Notes: generated by a model not told the origin, from the sequence alone. Shown: positions 6,981 to 14,790, counted from the first letter of the stretch. The stretch: DNA of 15,749 bases from Nitrospira sp. (GCA_016873575.1 VGWY01000033.1:1-15749), one strand, 5' to 3'. Numbers and translations: made by a program.

Positions 6981-8969
6981 ATGACTGTCAAAGAGGCAAT
7001 TCAATTAGCACTCAAGCATTATCAGGCAGGAAATTTACAGCAGGCAGAATATATCTATAGAGAAATATTAAAAGTTCAACCTGACAATGTTGTTGCATAT
7101 TGTAATCTTGGGGTTGCCCTTCGAGAGAAAGGACTGCTTGACGAAGCCATAATCTGTTTTCAAAAGGCATTAAAGATTGATCCAAATCTTGCTGATGTGC
7201 ATTGTAATCTGGGAAGTGCCCTTCAAGAGAAAGGTCAGCTTGACGAAGCCATAACCTGTTATCAAAAGGCATTAAAGATTAATCCAAATCAGGTCGATGC
7301 ATATAATAATCTTGGGGTTGCCCTTCGAGAGAAAGGACTGCTTGACGAAGCCATAATCTGTTTTCAAAAGGCATTAAAGATTGATCCAAATCTTGCTGAT
7401 GTGCATTGTAATCTGGGAAGTGCCCTTCGAGAGAAAGGACTGCTTGACGAAGCCATAACCTGTTATCAAAAGGCATTAAAGATTGATCCAAATCTTGCTG
7501 ATGTGCATTGTAATCTGGGGAGAGCCCTTCAAAAGAAAGGTCAGCTTGACGAAGCCATAACCTGTTATCAAAAGGCATTAAAGATTAATCCAAATCAGGT
7601 CGATGCATATAATAATCTTGGGGTTGCCCTTCGAGAGAAAGGTCAGCTTGACGAAGCCATAACCTGTTATCAAAAGGCATTAAAGATTAATCCAAACTTT
7701 GATCTGGCATATAATAATCTGGGAGGTGCCATTCAAGAGAAAGGTCAGCTTGACGAAGCCATAACCTGTTATCAAAAGGCATTAAAGATTAATCCAAACT
7801 TTGATCTGGCATATAATAATCTGGGAGGTGCCATTCAAGAGAAAGGTCAGCTTGACGAAGCCATAACCTGTTATCAAAAGGCATTAAAGATTAATCCAAA
7901 CTTTGATCTGGCATATAATAATCTGGGAGGTGCCATTCAAGAGAAAGGTCAGCTTGACGAAGCCATAACCTGTTATCAAAAAGCCCTTCATCTTAACCCA
8001 AACTATGCTGATGCACACTGGAATATGTCACTTACACTCTTATTGTCGGGTAATTTCAAGCAAGCATGGAAAGAATATGAGTGGCGTTGGAAAACAAAAG
8101 ATTTTATTCCTTATCAGCGTAATTTTTCTCAAACCATTTGGAATGGGTCTGATATTAAAGGACTTACTATTTTACTTCATGCTGAACAGGGATTAGGAGA
8201 TGCTATTCAGTTCATCCGTTACGCCCCTCTGGTTGCACAAAGTGGGGCAAAGGTAATCGTTGAGTGCCCAAAAGAATTAACATCATTAATAGAAAATGTT
8301 GAAGGTATACATCAGGTTGTAGCATATGGTAAACAACTACCTGAATTCGATTTGCACTGCCCTCTTTTGAGTTTACCTTTAATTTTCAATACAACGATAG
8401 AGAGTATTCCTGCAAAGATACCTTATATTACTTTGAACTCTTTGTTAATGCAAAAATGGCGGGACAAAGTTTGTAATGATAATTCTAAGTTAAAAATTGG
8501 TTTAGTATGGTCAGGAAATCCAAAACACAAAAAAGACCACTATCGTTCCTTATCACTTGAAACATTTTCACCACTTGCTGAATTTAATAAAGTTACATTT
8601 TACAGTCTACAGAAAGGAGAGGCAGCAAAACAGACAGATAATCCTCCGAAAGGTATGAGGCTTATTGATTATACAGATGAGATTAATGATTTTTCTGATA
8701 CTGCTGCATTCACAGAGAATCTTGATTTAGTTATTTCTGTAGATACTGCTATAGTTCATTTAGCAGGTGCAATGGGTAAACCTGTCTGGACATTACTTCC
8801 TTTTGTTCCAGACTGGAGATGGATGCTAAATCGTGGAGACAGTCCGTGGTATCCAACAATGAGACTTTTTCGTCAACCTTCACCTGGGGATTGGAAATCA
8901 GTGATATCAAAAGTTTCAGTTGAACTGCAAAAGAAAATCAGAATGGAAGATACAGTCATTCAAACTTGA
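6981..8969 (+). CDS. TPR-repeat protein with C-terminal OGT/GT9-like glycosyltransferase domain
   Basis: The 662-residue protein has two parts. Residues 1-36 are a divergent TPR. Residues 37-342 are nine 34-residue TPRs of near-identical sequence (consensus YNNLG..L.EKGQLDEAITCYQKALKINPN). A degenerate TPR follows at about 343-372. From about 395 a glycosyltransferase-like domain begins (LLHAEQGLGDAIQFIRYAPL), with KIGLVWSGNP near the middle and SVDTAIVHLAGAMGKPVW (Asp588, His593) near the end, as in TPR-linked OGT-like/GT9 proteins. The TPRs probably bind protein partners or substrates; the donor and acceptor are unknown. There is no signal peptide or membrane helix. The start at 6981 lies 24 nt after dtd with only a weak AATAGG upstream. 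The domain architecture is clear; catalytic activity is inferred. Confidence 0.85.
   Translation: MTVKEAIQLALKHYQAGNLQQAEYIYREILKVQPDNVVAYCNLGVALREKGLLDEAIICFQKALKIDPNLADVHCNLGSALQEKGQLDEAITCYQKALKINPNQVDAYNNLGVALREKGLLDEAIICFQKALKIDPNLADVHCNLGSALREKGLLDEAITCYQKALKIDPNLADVHCNLGRALQKKGQLDEAITCYQKALKINPNQVDAYNNLGVALREKGQLDEAITCYQKALKINPNFDLAYNNLGGAIQEKGQLDEAITCYQKALKINPNFDLAYNNLGGAIQEKGQLDEAITCYQKALKINPNFDLAYNNLGGAIQEKGQLDEAITCYQKALHLNPNYADAHWNMSLTLLLSGNFKQAWKEYEWRWKTKDFIPYQRNFSQTIWNGSDIKGLTILLHAEQGLGDAIQFIRYAPLVAQSGAKVIVECPKELTSLIENVEGIHQVVAYGKQLPEFDLHCPLLSLPLIFNTTIESIPAKIPYITLNSLLMQKWRDKVCNDNSKLKIGLVWSGNPKHKKDHYRSLSLETFSPLAEFNKVTFYSLQKGEAAKQTDNPPKGMRLIDYTDEINDFSDTAAFTENLDLVISVDTAIVHLAGAMGKPVWTLLPFVPDWRWMLNRGDSPWYPTMRLFRQPSPGDWKSVISKVSVELQKKIRMEDTVIQT
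7089..8006 (+). repeat. Nine tandem 102-bp repeats encoding TPR units
   Basis: The stretch is exactly 9 x 102 bp. Units at 7701-7802 and 7803-7904 appear identical at DNA level, and 7905-8006 differs only near its 3' end. A higher-order duplication is visible: units 3-4 (7191-7394) resemble units 6-7 (7497-7700). Silent sites are conserved too, so the array has been homogenised or expanded recently, not just constrained at protein level. Confidence 0.9.
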
Positions 8970-9033
8970 CATAAGGATTGATAGGACGAAGTTGTTAAGT
9001 GAAGAATGAAGACCCCTTTCCCATAGGTACACA

Positions 9034-9062
9034 TTGACAGCCTTTTAAGAATGATATATTAT
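9034..9062 (+). promoter_or_regulatory. Sigma70-type promoter for the toxin-antitoxin pair
   Basis: A perfect -35 box TTGACA (9034-9039) is followed after 17 nt by a -10 box TATTAT (9057-9062). It lies 35 nt before the antitoxin start, in an AT-rich run (TATATATATA) that could also hold an operator for the ribbon-helix-helix antitoxin. That operator role is inference from how such modules autoregulate; no clean palindrome was found. Confidence 0.7.
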
Positions 9063-9097
9063 ATATATATGCTATACATTATATTGGAGGTAAATTG

Positions 9098-9340
9098 ATG
9101 TCAACCCAGATGATTATAAGAATAGACCCTGAAGTTAAGGATAGGCTGAATAAACTTGCCAGGGTAGAAGGTAAAACAACAAGCAAGATGGTAAGAGAAC
9201 TCATTGAAGACTATATAAAAGAGCGTGATATCAGTGCCTATATTGATGATCTATGGAATAGAATCGGGGAAAAATTAAGGGCCAAGGGCATAAAGTCCAG
9301 GGATATTGACGAGGCAATTAAAGCGGTAAGGAAAAAATAA
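9098..9340 (+). CDS. Ribbon-helix-helix antitoxin (CopG/Arc-type)
   Basis: An 80-residue protein. The N-terminal strand TQMIIRIDPEVKDRLNKLA, followed by EGKTTSKMVRELIEDYIKE, fits a ribbon-helix-helix DNA-binding fold at residues 3-43. The charged C-terminal tail (ISAYIDDLW... SRDIDEAIKAVRKK) is the likely toxin-binding part. It probably neutralises the adjacent PIN toxin and represses its own promoter. A TTG at 9095 is in frame, but ATG 9098 has the Shine-Dalgarno GGAGG (9086-9090) at 7-nt spacing and is preferred. The stop lies 2 nt before the toxin ATG. The family fold is clear; the pairing is inferred from adjacency. Confidence 0.88.
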   Translation: MSTQMIIRIDPEVKDRLNKLARVEGKTTSKMVRELIEDYIKERDISAYIDDLWNRIGEKLRAKGIKSRDIDEAIKAVRKK

Positions 9341-9342
9341 GG

Positions 9343-9750
9343 ATGAGGGTTGTTATTGACACAAATATCTTTGTGTCATCCTTTTTTGGTGGAAACCCCC
9401 TGAGGATTATTGACCTGTGGAGAAAGGAAAAAATAACCCTTTGTCTTTCAAAAGATATCCTTGATGAATATGTTGAGGTTCTGCAGGGGATTGGCCTACA
9501 GGGTGAAGCTGAGATTGAAGAGCTTCTTTGTCTTTTTGCCAAAGGTTTTAACATACTCTTTACCACAAAAACACCAACAATAAGGGCTGTTAAATCTGAC
9601 CCTGATGATGATAAATTTATAGAGTGTGCGTTGACGTTAAAAGCAGAGGTCATTATAACAGGTGACAGGGCAATAGCAGGTATAGGAGAATATATGGGGA
9701 TTAAGATATTCACACCTCAGCAGTTCTTGAAAAATTATAAAATTATCTGA
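9343..9750 (+). CDS. PIN-domain toxin (putative endoribonuclease, PIN_3 type)
   Basis: A 135-residue protein with a PIN nuclease domain over most of its length. The acidic metal-binding set is visible: Asp6 in VIDTNIFVS, Glu42 in LDEYVEVL, the DPDDDKFIECA segment (Asp89/Asp90) and Asp108 in IITGDRAI. PIN toxins of this group cleave RNA and are held inactive by their antitoxin. The gene starts 2 nt after the antitoxin stop, so translation is probably coupled. No catalytic residue is obviously missing, so the toxin looks intact. The RNA target cannot be predicted. Confidence 0.9.
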   Translation: MRVVIDTNIFVSSFFGGNPLRIIDLWRKEKITLCLSKDILDEYVEVLQGIGLQGEAEIEELLCLFAKGFNILFTTKTPTIRAVKSDPDDDKFIECALTLKAEVIITGDRAIAGIGEYMGIKIFTPQQFLKNYKII

Positions 9751-9772
9751 AACAAAGGGTAGAATATCCCGA

Positions 9773-10465
9773 ATGAGCAAAGAATCATCCTTCACTGTTC
9801 ATGACCTGCCAAAACAAGAAAGGCCAAGAGAAAGGCTTCAAAGATTTGGCCCGGAGGCACTCTCAGCCCAGGAGCTTTTAGCATTGGTTATAGGACGGGG
9901 GACTCCTGGTAAATCCGTAGTGAACATAGCTCAAGAATTATTAGTAAAGTTTGGCAATATCAAGGCAATAAGTGAGGCAACAATTGAAGAACTTTCAAAG
10001 ATTAAAGGTATTGGATTAGCCAAAGCAGCCCAGATAAAAGCCAGTTTTGAACTGGGTAAGAGGCAAGAATTGGAGATAGAACTGGATGATCTTGACATAA
10101 AGAAACCGCAGGATGTGGTTAAAGCAATACGGGCACGTATTCAGGATAAGGCAAAGGAACATTTCAAGCTCATTCTCTTAAATACCCGCAATAAAATCAT
10201 TGGTATTTCTACTGTTTCTATCGGTACACTGAATACCAGCCTGGTACATCCAAGAGAGGTATTTAAGGATGCAATTATGCATAATGCTGCTTCCGTAGTG
10301 TTAGCCCACAATCACCCTTCTGGCGACACTGAACCTTCAGAGAACGATTTAACAATTACAAAAAGATTGGCAGAAGCTGGAAAAATCTTAGGAATCGAGG
10401 TCTTAGACCATATCATTGTCACGAAAGCTGGATTTTTCAGTTTTAAGGAGAAAGGGTTGTTATAG
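9773..10465 (+). CDS. radC: RadC family JAB/MPN-domain protein
   Basis: At 230 residues it is the standard RadC length. The N-terminal part holds a UPF0758-type segment (ERPRERLQRFGPEALSAQEL) and a helix-hairpin-helix near residues 70-95 (LSKIKGIGLAKAAQIKASFE). The C-terminal JAB-like metal site is complete: Glu162 and the HNHPSGDTEPSENDL motif with His179, His181, Ser189 and Asp192. The family is often linked to DNA repair or mobile elements, but its biochemical role is not established. It starts 22 nt after the PIN toxin on the same strand and may share its transcript. The window shows no phage or integrase genes beside it. Confidence 0.93.
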   Translation: MSKESSFTVHDLPKQERPRERLQRFGPEALSAQELLALVIGRGTPGKSVVNIAQELLVKFGNIKAISEATIEELSKIKGIGLAKAAQIKASFELGKRQELEIELDDLDIKKPQDVVKAIRARIQDKAKEHFKLILLNTRNKIIGISTVSIGTLNTSLVHPREVFKDAIMHNAASVVLAHNHPSGDTEPSENDLTITKRLAEAGKILGIEVLDHIIVTKAGFFSFKEKGLL

Positions 10466-10556
10466 AACAATAGAATAACTGAGTGGTAAGGGCAGAGGTG
10501 TCCATTATGTATTGGCGTGAAGTCGGTTGTCATTTTGATAGGGGGTGGATGAAACC

Positions 10557-12905
10557 ATGGCAAAAGAGGATTTGAAGGAACAGATAAAGCTTATTGTGAA
10601 TGCTAAGCACTGGGATCCATTTCAGGTAATCGGGATTCATATCATTGAGATAGACGGAAGGAAGGCAGTTGCTATCCGTGCGTTCTTACCGGAAGCTGAA
10701 CAAGCTTGGGTTGTAAAAGAGCCAACGGACAGCAGTCAGCGTTCAGCAGTCAGAAATCAGAAATTAGAAGGCAAAAAGCAGAAGGCAGGAGACAGAAGGC
10801 AAAAAGCAGAAGGCAGTGAGCAGAAGATAGCATTCAGAAATGAGGAATCAGAAAAGGCATATCCGATGCAAAAAATCCATAAGGCTGGGTTCTTTGATGC
10901 TGAAATTGTCGAGACAAAAAATGTATTCCCTTATCGCATCAGGATAAAGTCCTATGAGGGAATGGTATCAGAGTTTTATGACCCTTATTCGTTCTTGCCA
11001 GTACTTACTGATTTTGACCTTTATCTAATCGGTGAAGGAAGCCATCACACACAATATGAGAAGCTCGGTGCCCATATAATGGAAATAAATGGCATACAGG
11101 GTGTTCACTTTGCTGTCTGGGCCCCAAATGCAAAACGTGTGAGTGTTATTGGAGATTTTAACAATTGGGATGGAAAAAGACATCAAATGAGGGTCCTTAG
11201 TTCATCAGGGATATGGGAGATATTTATCCCCGGTATTAAAGAAGGAGAACTTTACAAATTCGAGATAAGATCAAGAGTGAATAAATATATCACTGTCAAG
11301 GCAGACCCGTATGCCTTTTACTCTGAAATAAGGCCTAAGAGTGCATCAATCGTCTACGATATAAACAAATTTCAATGGAATGACTATAAATGGATGGAAA
11401 TACGTTCAAAGAAGAACTGGCTTGAATCCCCCATTTCCATATACGAGGTGCATTTAGGTTCATGGATGAGAGTACCTGAAGAAGGTAACAGGTATCTTAC
11501 TTACAGAGAGATTGCAGACAGACTGATTCGATATGTGAGGGAGATGGGTTATACCCATATCGAACTCTTGCCTGTAACAGAACATCCTCTTGATGCATCA
11601 TGGGGTTACCAGACCATAGGGTATTTTGCACCGACAAGCAGGCATGGCAAACCAGAAGACTTTATGTATTTCGTGGATAAATGCCATCAGAATGGCTTAG
11701 GAGTTATCCTCGACTGGGTTCCTGCCCATTTCCCAACAGATGGCCATGGACTCGGGTTTTTTGATGGCTCCTGCATTTATGAGCATGAGGATCCAAGGAA
11801 AGGATTTCATCCTGATTGGGGTACCAAGATATTCAATTACGGCAGGAATGAGGTTAAAAATTATTTACTATCAAATGCCCTCTTCTGGTTCGAAAAATAC
11901 CATATTGATGGTCTGCGTGTGGATGCAGTTGCATCAATGCTTTATCTTGATTATTCAAGGAAAGATGGTGAATGGATACCAAACAGATTCGGTGGAAGAG
12001 AAAATCTCGAGGCTATAGATTTCATCAAAAGTTTCAATGAGATCGTCCATCGCTATCATCCTGGTATCCTTACAATTGCTGAGGAATCAACAGCATGGCC
12101 TGGTGTCTCAAGGCCGACATACCTGGGCGGCCTTGGCTTCAGCCTGAAATGGAATATGGGATGGATGAATGATACCCTCGAATACTTTTCAAAAGACCCT
12201 GTACACAGAAAGTATCACCATAACAATCTCACATTCAGCCTCCTGTATGCATTTTCAGAAAACTTTACCCTTGTCCTTTCACATGATGAAGTCGTCCACG
12301 GAAAACGTTCAATGATAAACAAGATGCCAGGGGATACGTGGCAGAGGTTCGCAAATCTCAGGCTTCTTTATGGATATATGTACTGTCATCCAGGGAAAAA
12401 ATTATTATTCATGGGCGGAGAATTCGGACAGTGGGATGAGTGGAATCACGATAAGAGCATTGACTGGCATTTATTAAATTTTACACCACACAGACGTCTT
12501 CAAAAATTTGTTATGGACTTAAACCACCTCTATCAATCTGAGCCTGCCCTTTATGAGGTTGATTTTAAATATCAGGGTTTTGAATGGATAGACTTTCGTG
12601 ATACAGAACAGAGCAGCATATCATTCATCAGAAGGGCAAAAAAACCTGATGATTTCCTTGTCATTGTATGTAATTTTACCCCTGTTCCGAGGATGGGTTA
12701 TCGTGTTGGTGTTCCTCGGAATTGTTTCTACAGAGAGATACTGAATAGCGATTCACAGATATACTGGGGAAGTAATCTGGGCAATGCTGGCGGTATGCAT
12801 GCAGATGAACTCCCCTGGCAGGGAAAGCCATATTCCATAAATACCACCCTCCCCCCACTGTCTATCGTGATATTTAAGCCAGTTAAACCACAAATTCAGG
12901 AATAA
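10557..12905 (+). CDS. glgB: 1,4-alpha-glucan branching enzyme (GH13)
   Basis: GlgB adds alpha-1,6 branches to glycogen. The protein is 782 residues, against about 728 in E. coli. An N-terminal N1 domain is interrupted at residues 58-100 by a charged insert. It is followed by a CBM48 domain (GVHFAVWAPNAKRVSVIGDFNNWDG split over about 180-210), the GH13 barrel and a C-terminal beta domain. Catalytic residues are Asp456 (GLRVDAVASML), Glu509 (TIAEESTAWPG) and Asp577 (LSHDEVVHGKRSM). All are displaced +51 from the E. coli positions 405, 458 and 526; 42 of those residues are the insert. GTG 10545 is in frame, but ATG 10557 lies 8 nt after the G-rich GGGGGTGG and is preferred. It probably works with the GH57 enzyme in storage-glucan turnover. 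Confidence 0.96.
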   Translation: MAKEDLKEQIKLIVNAKHWDPFQVIGIHIIEIDGRKAVAIRAFLPEAEQAWVVKEPTDSSQRSAVRNQKLEGKKQKAGDRRQKAEGSEQKIAFRNEESEKAYPMQKIHKAGFFDAEIVETKNVFPYRIRIKSYEGMVSEFYDPYSFLPVLTDFDLYLIGEGSHHTQYEKLGAHIMEINGIQGVHFAVWAPNAKRVSVIGDFNNWDGKRHQMRVLSSSGIWEIFIPGIKEGELYKFEIRSRVNKYITVKADPYAFYSEIRPKSASIVYDINKFQWNDYKWMEIRSKKNWLESPISIYEVHLGSWMRVPEEGNRYLTYREIADRLIRYVREMGYTHIELLPVTEHPLDASWGYQTIGYFAPTSRHGKPEDFMYFVDKCHQNGLGVILDWVPAHFPTDGHGLGFFDGSCIYEHEDPRKGFHPDWGTKIFNYGRNEVKNYLLSNALFWFEKYHIDGLRVDAVASMLYLDYSRKDGEWIPNRFGGRENLEAIDFIKSFNEIVHRYHPGILTIAEESTAWPGVSRPTYLGGLGFSLKWNMGWMNDTLEYFSKDPVHRKYHHNNLTFSLLYAFSENFTLVLSHDEVVHGKRSMINKMPGDTWQRFANLRLLYGYMYCHPGKKLLFMGGEFGQWDEWNHDKSIDWHLLNFTPHRRLQKFVMDLNHLYQSEPALYEVDFKYQGFEWIDFRDTEQSSISFIRRAKKPDDFLVIVCNFTPVPRMGYRVGVPRNCFYREILNSDSQIYWGSNLGNAGGMHADELPWQGKPYSINTTLPPLSIVIFKPVKPQIQE
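10730..10855 (+). repeat. 18-unit heptamer array inside the glgB coding sequence
   Basis: Eighteen consecutive 7-nt units fill 126 nt with no gaps (consensus CAGAAGG). CAGAAGG occurs at 10779, 10793 and 10807, CAGAAAT at 10751, 10758 and 10835, CAGCAGT at 10730 and 10744, and CAAAAAG at 10772 and 10800. A 23-nt exact direct repeat occurs at 10766-10788 and 10794-10816, 28 nt (four units) apart. Because 18 x 7 is divisible by 3, the glgB frame is kept and 42 codons rich in Gln, Lys, Glu and Arg are added. Confidence 0.9.
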
Positions 12906-12927
12906 AGGTTTTGATAAGCAGGGCTGA

Positions 12928-12950
12928 CTTGAGCGACTTTCGAGATTTTT
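12928..12950 (+). terminator. Possible weak terminator after glgB
   Basis: The imperfect stem CTTGA / TCGAG (one G-T wobble) with a 7-nt loop is followed by ATTTTTT. It lies in the 59-nt gap between the convergent genes glgB and nrdR. The stem is short, so this is tentative. Confidence 0.3.
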
Positions 12951-12964
12951 TGGTGGAATACTTT

Positions 12965-13423
12965 CTATTTGGTGGGTTCAAACAATGTCTTTACTTCATT
13001 CATCAGTTCATTGATATCCTTGAATTGCCTGTAAACAGAAGCAAATCTTACATACGCAACCTTATCGAGCTCTTTTAAGGCAGACATTACCTCTTCACCA
13101 ATCCATGTACTCTGAACTTCTTTCACGCCGAGTCCGATGAGTTTCTTTTCTATTGAGTCTGTAATACCATCGAGGGTCTCAATACCGATTGGCCTTTTCT
13201 CACACGCCTTTTTGAGACCGCTTAAAATCTTTATCCTCTCAAATGGTTCACGTCTTCCGTCTTTCTTGATCACCATAGGAACAACATCTTCTACCCGTTC
13301 ATATGATGTGAAACGTTTCCCGCACTTCAAGCATTCACGCCTGCGGCGTATCGCATCACCTTCTTTACTCGTCCTTGAGTCTATGACCTTATCTTCTATA
13401 CTTCCGCAGAAAGGACACTTCAT
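12965..13423 (-). CDS. nrdR: Transcriptional repressor NrdR
   Basis: NrdR senses (d)ATP and represses ribonucleotide reductase genes. It is 152 residues from the ATG at 13423. The zinc ribbon is CPFC near residue 3 paired with CLKC (ECLKCGKRFTSYE). The ATP-cone domain follows, with VIKKDGRREPFERIKIL and the ALKELDKVAYVRFASVYRQF segment typical of the family. A TTG start 15 nt upstream would add five unconserved residues and is rejected, because the family begins with MKCPFC. The start has no clear Shine-Dalgarno; the upstream DNA is a heptamer-type inverted repeat. It is third in an rpiB-glyA-nrdR cluster, an order known from other diderm genomes. Confidence 0.97.
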   Translation of the reverse strand: MKCPFCGSIEDKVIDSRTSKEGDAIRRRRECLKCGKRFTSYERVEDVVPMVIKKDGRREPFERIKILSGLKKACEKRPIGIETLDGITDSIEKKLIGLGVKEVQSTWIGEEVMSALKELDKVAYVRFASVYRQFKDINELMNEVKTLFEPTK

Positions 13424-13436
13424 AATATAAACATCC

Positions 13437-13541
13437 AAAATTCTAAATCCGAAATCCTAAGCAATATCAAATTACCAAAATTCAAAACAGTTTTAAACAT
13501 TTTAATCTGTAATTTGTTTCGTATTTAAAATTTCGAACTCA
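13437..13541. repeat. AT-rich heptamer-type inverted-repeat element between glyA and nrdR
   Basis: On the plus strand AAATTCT, AAATCCG and AAATCCT run in direct 7-nt steps from 13438, then AAGCAAT and further A-rich sequence. The other strand read from 13541 inward gives GAGTTCG, AAATTTT, AAATACG and AAACAAA. The two arms thus face each other around the centre CAAAACAGTTTTAAAC (about 13483-13498), making an imperfect palindrome of about 105 nt. It fills almost the whole 128-nt glyA-nrdR gap. Confidence 0.65.
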
Positions 13542-13551
13542 AGATTTTTCA

Positions 13552-14790
13552 CTAATATATCGGAAAGGTATCGCAAAGGATTTTTACCCTTCCTGAAAGG
13601 GCTTTCAAAGACCCAGTATCATTTCTTTCATGTATGACTGATGCTATGATATCAGCTATCTCTTTCATCTCTGCATCACCCAAGCCCCTTGTTGTAACAC
13701 AGGGGGTACCAAGCCGTATACCGCTGGTGATCGTCGGCGGTCTCTCATCGTATGGAATGACATTTTTGTTCACGGTGATTCCAACCATATCGAGTGCTTC
13801 TTCGGCATCTTTTCCTGTTGTCCCTTTATTGTTTATGTCCACAAGCATCAAGTGGTTATCTGTGCCACCTGAGATAATCTTGAAGCCTCTCTTTGTCAAC
13901 TCCTCTGAAAGTCTTTGTGCATTCTTTACAACTTTAACCTGATAGTCTCTGAAGTCCTGGCTCAGTGCCTCTTTCAGCGCAACTGCCTTTGCTGCTATAA
14001 CATGGACAAGCGGGCCTCCCTGTATTCCTGGAAAGATCATTTTGTCTATTGCCTTTGCATATTCTGCCTTGCACAGTATCATTCCTCCCCTTGGTCCTCT
14101 AAGCGTCTTATGGGTTGTTGTTGTAATAAAGTCCGCATACGGTACAGGGGATGGGTGGAGGCCTGTGGCAACAAGTCCTGCTATGTGTGCGATATCTGCC
14201 ATAAGATATGCCCCAACTTCCTTTGCAATATCAGAGAAAATCTTGAAATCAATGATCCGTGAATATGCACTCGCACCTACAACAAGCATCTTTGGTTTAT
14301 TCTTCAGAGCAAGATCCCTCACAGCGTTATAGTCAATATACCCCGTCTCCCTATGAACCCCATAGGTACAAATCTTGTAGAGTGATCCTGAGAAGTTTAC
14401 TGATGCGCCATGGGAAAGGTGCCCACCGTGGCTCAAGCTCATGCCCATTATTGTATCTCCAGGCTTTAATACAGAGAAATAAACAGCCATATTTGCCTGG
14501 CTGCCTGAGTGAGGCTGGACATTGACATGATCTGCACCAAATAGTTTCTTTGCCCTTTCTATTGCAAGATTTTCAACAACATCGGCATATTCGCAACCGC
14601 CATAGTAGCGCTTGCCTGGATATCCTTCTGCATACTTATTGGTAAAAACAGAGCCCTGCACTTCGAGGATAGAGGGGCTTACATAGTTTTCAGAAGCAAT
14701 AAGTAATATCTTTTTTCTTTCTCTCTCTATCTCTTTCTGAATTGCTTCAAAAACTTCTAAATCAGAGAGTCTGAGATTTTCAAAAGCCAT
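13552..14790 (-). CDS. glyA: Serine hydroxymethyltransferase
   Basis: GlyA interconverts serine and glycine while moving a one-carbon unit to tetrahydrofolate. It is PLP dependent and cytoplasmic. At 412 residues it is full length. Hallmarks are LIASENYVSPS, the NKYAEGYPGKRYYGGCEY segment, NVQPHSGSQAN, and the PLP lysine Lys228 in TTTTHKTLRGPRGG. The GIRLGTP.VTTRG segment near the C-terminus is also present. The start codon overlaps the last 11 nt of rpiB, with AGGA 4 nt upstream as ribosome site, so the two are likely coupled. With gcvH and lpd elsewhere in the window it belongs to glycine and one-carbon metabolism. Confidence 0.98.
   Translation of the reverse strand: MAFENLRLSDLEVFEAIQKEIERERKKILLIASENYVSPSILEVQGSVFTNKYAEGYPGKRYYGGCEYADVVENLAIERAKKLFGADHVNVQPHSGSQANMAVYFSVLKPGDTIMGMSLSHGGHLSHGASVNFSGSLYKICTYGVHRETGYIDYNAVRDLALKNKPKMLVVGASAYSRIIDFKIFSDIAKEVGAYLMADIAHIAGLVATGLHPSPVPYADFITTTTHKTLRGPRGGMILCKAEYAKAIDKMIFPGIQGGPLVHVIAAKAVALKEALSQDFRDYQVKVVKNAQRLSEELTKRGFKIISGGTDNHLMLVDINNKGTTGKDAEEALDMVGITVNKNVIPYDERPPTITSGIRLGTPCVTTRGLGDAEMKEIADIIASVIHERNDTGSLKALSGRVKILCDTFPIY

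Noticed and set aside
7012..7578. Two minus-strand frames opposite the TPR repeats with repeated MPFDNRLWLRQ strings
   Set aside because: They are the antisense shadow of the 102-bp repeats; their repetition comes from the TPR units.
9053..9085. AT-rich run before the antitoxin as a palindromic operator
   Set aside because: Only a 3-bp symmetry (ATG...CAT) was found, so an operator cannot be claimed from sequence.
10730..10855. Possibility that the glgB array is a sequencing artefact or pseudogene lesion
   Set aside because: The frame stays open through all 18 units, and the downstream catalytic residues are intact in the same frame, so the gene looks functional.
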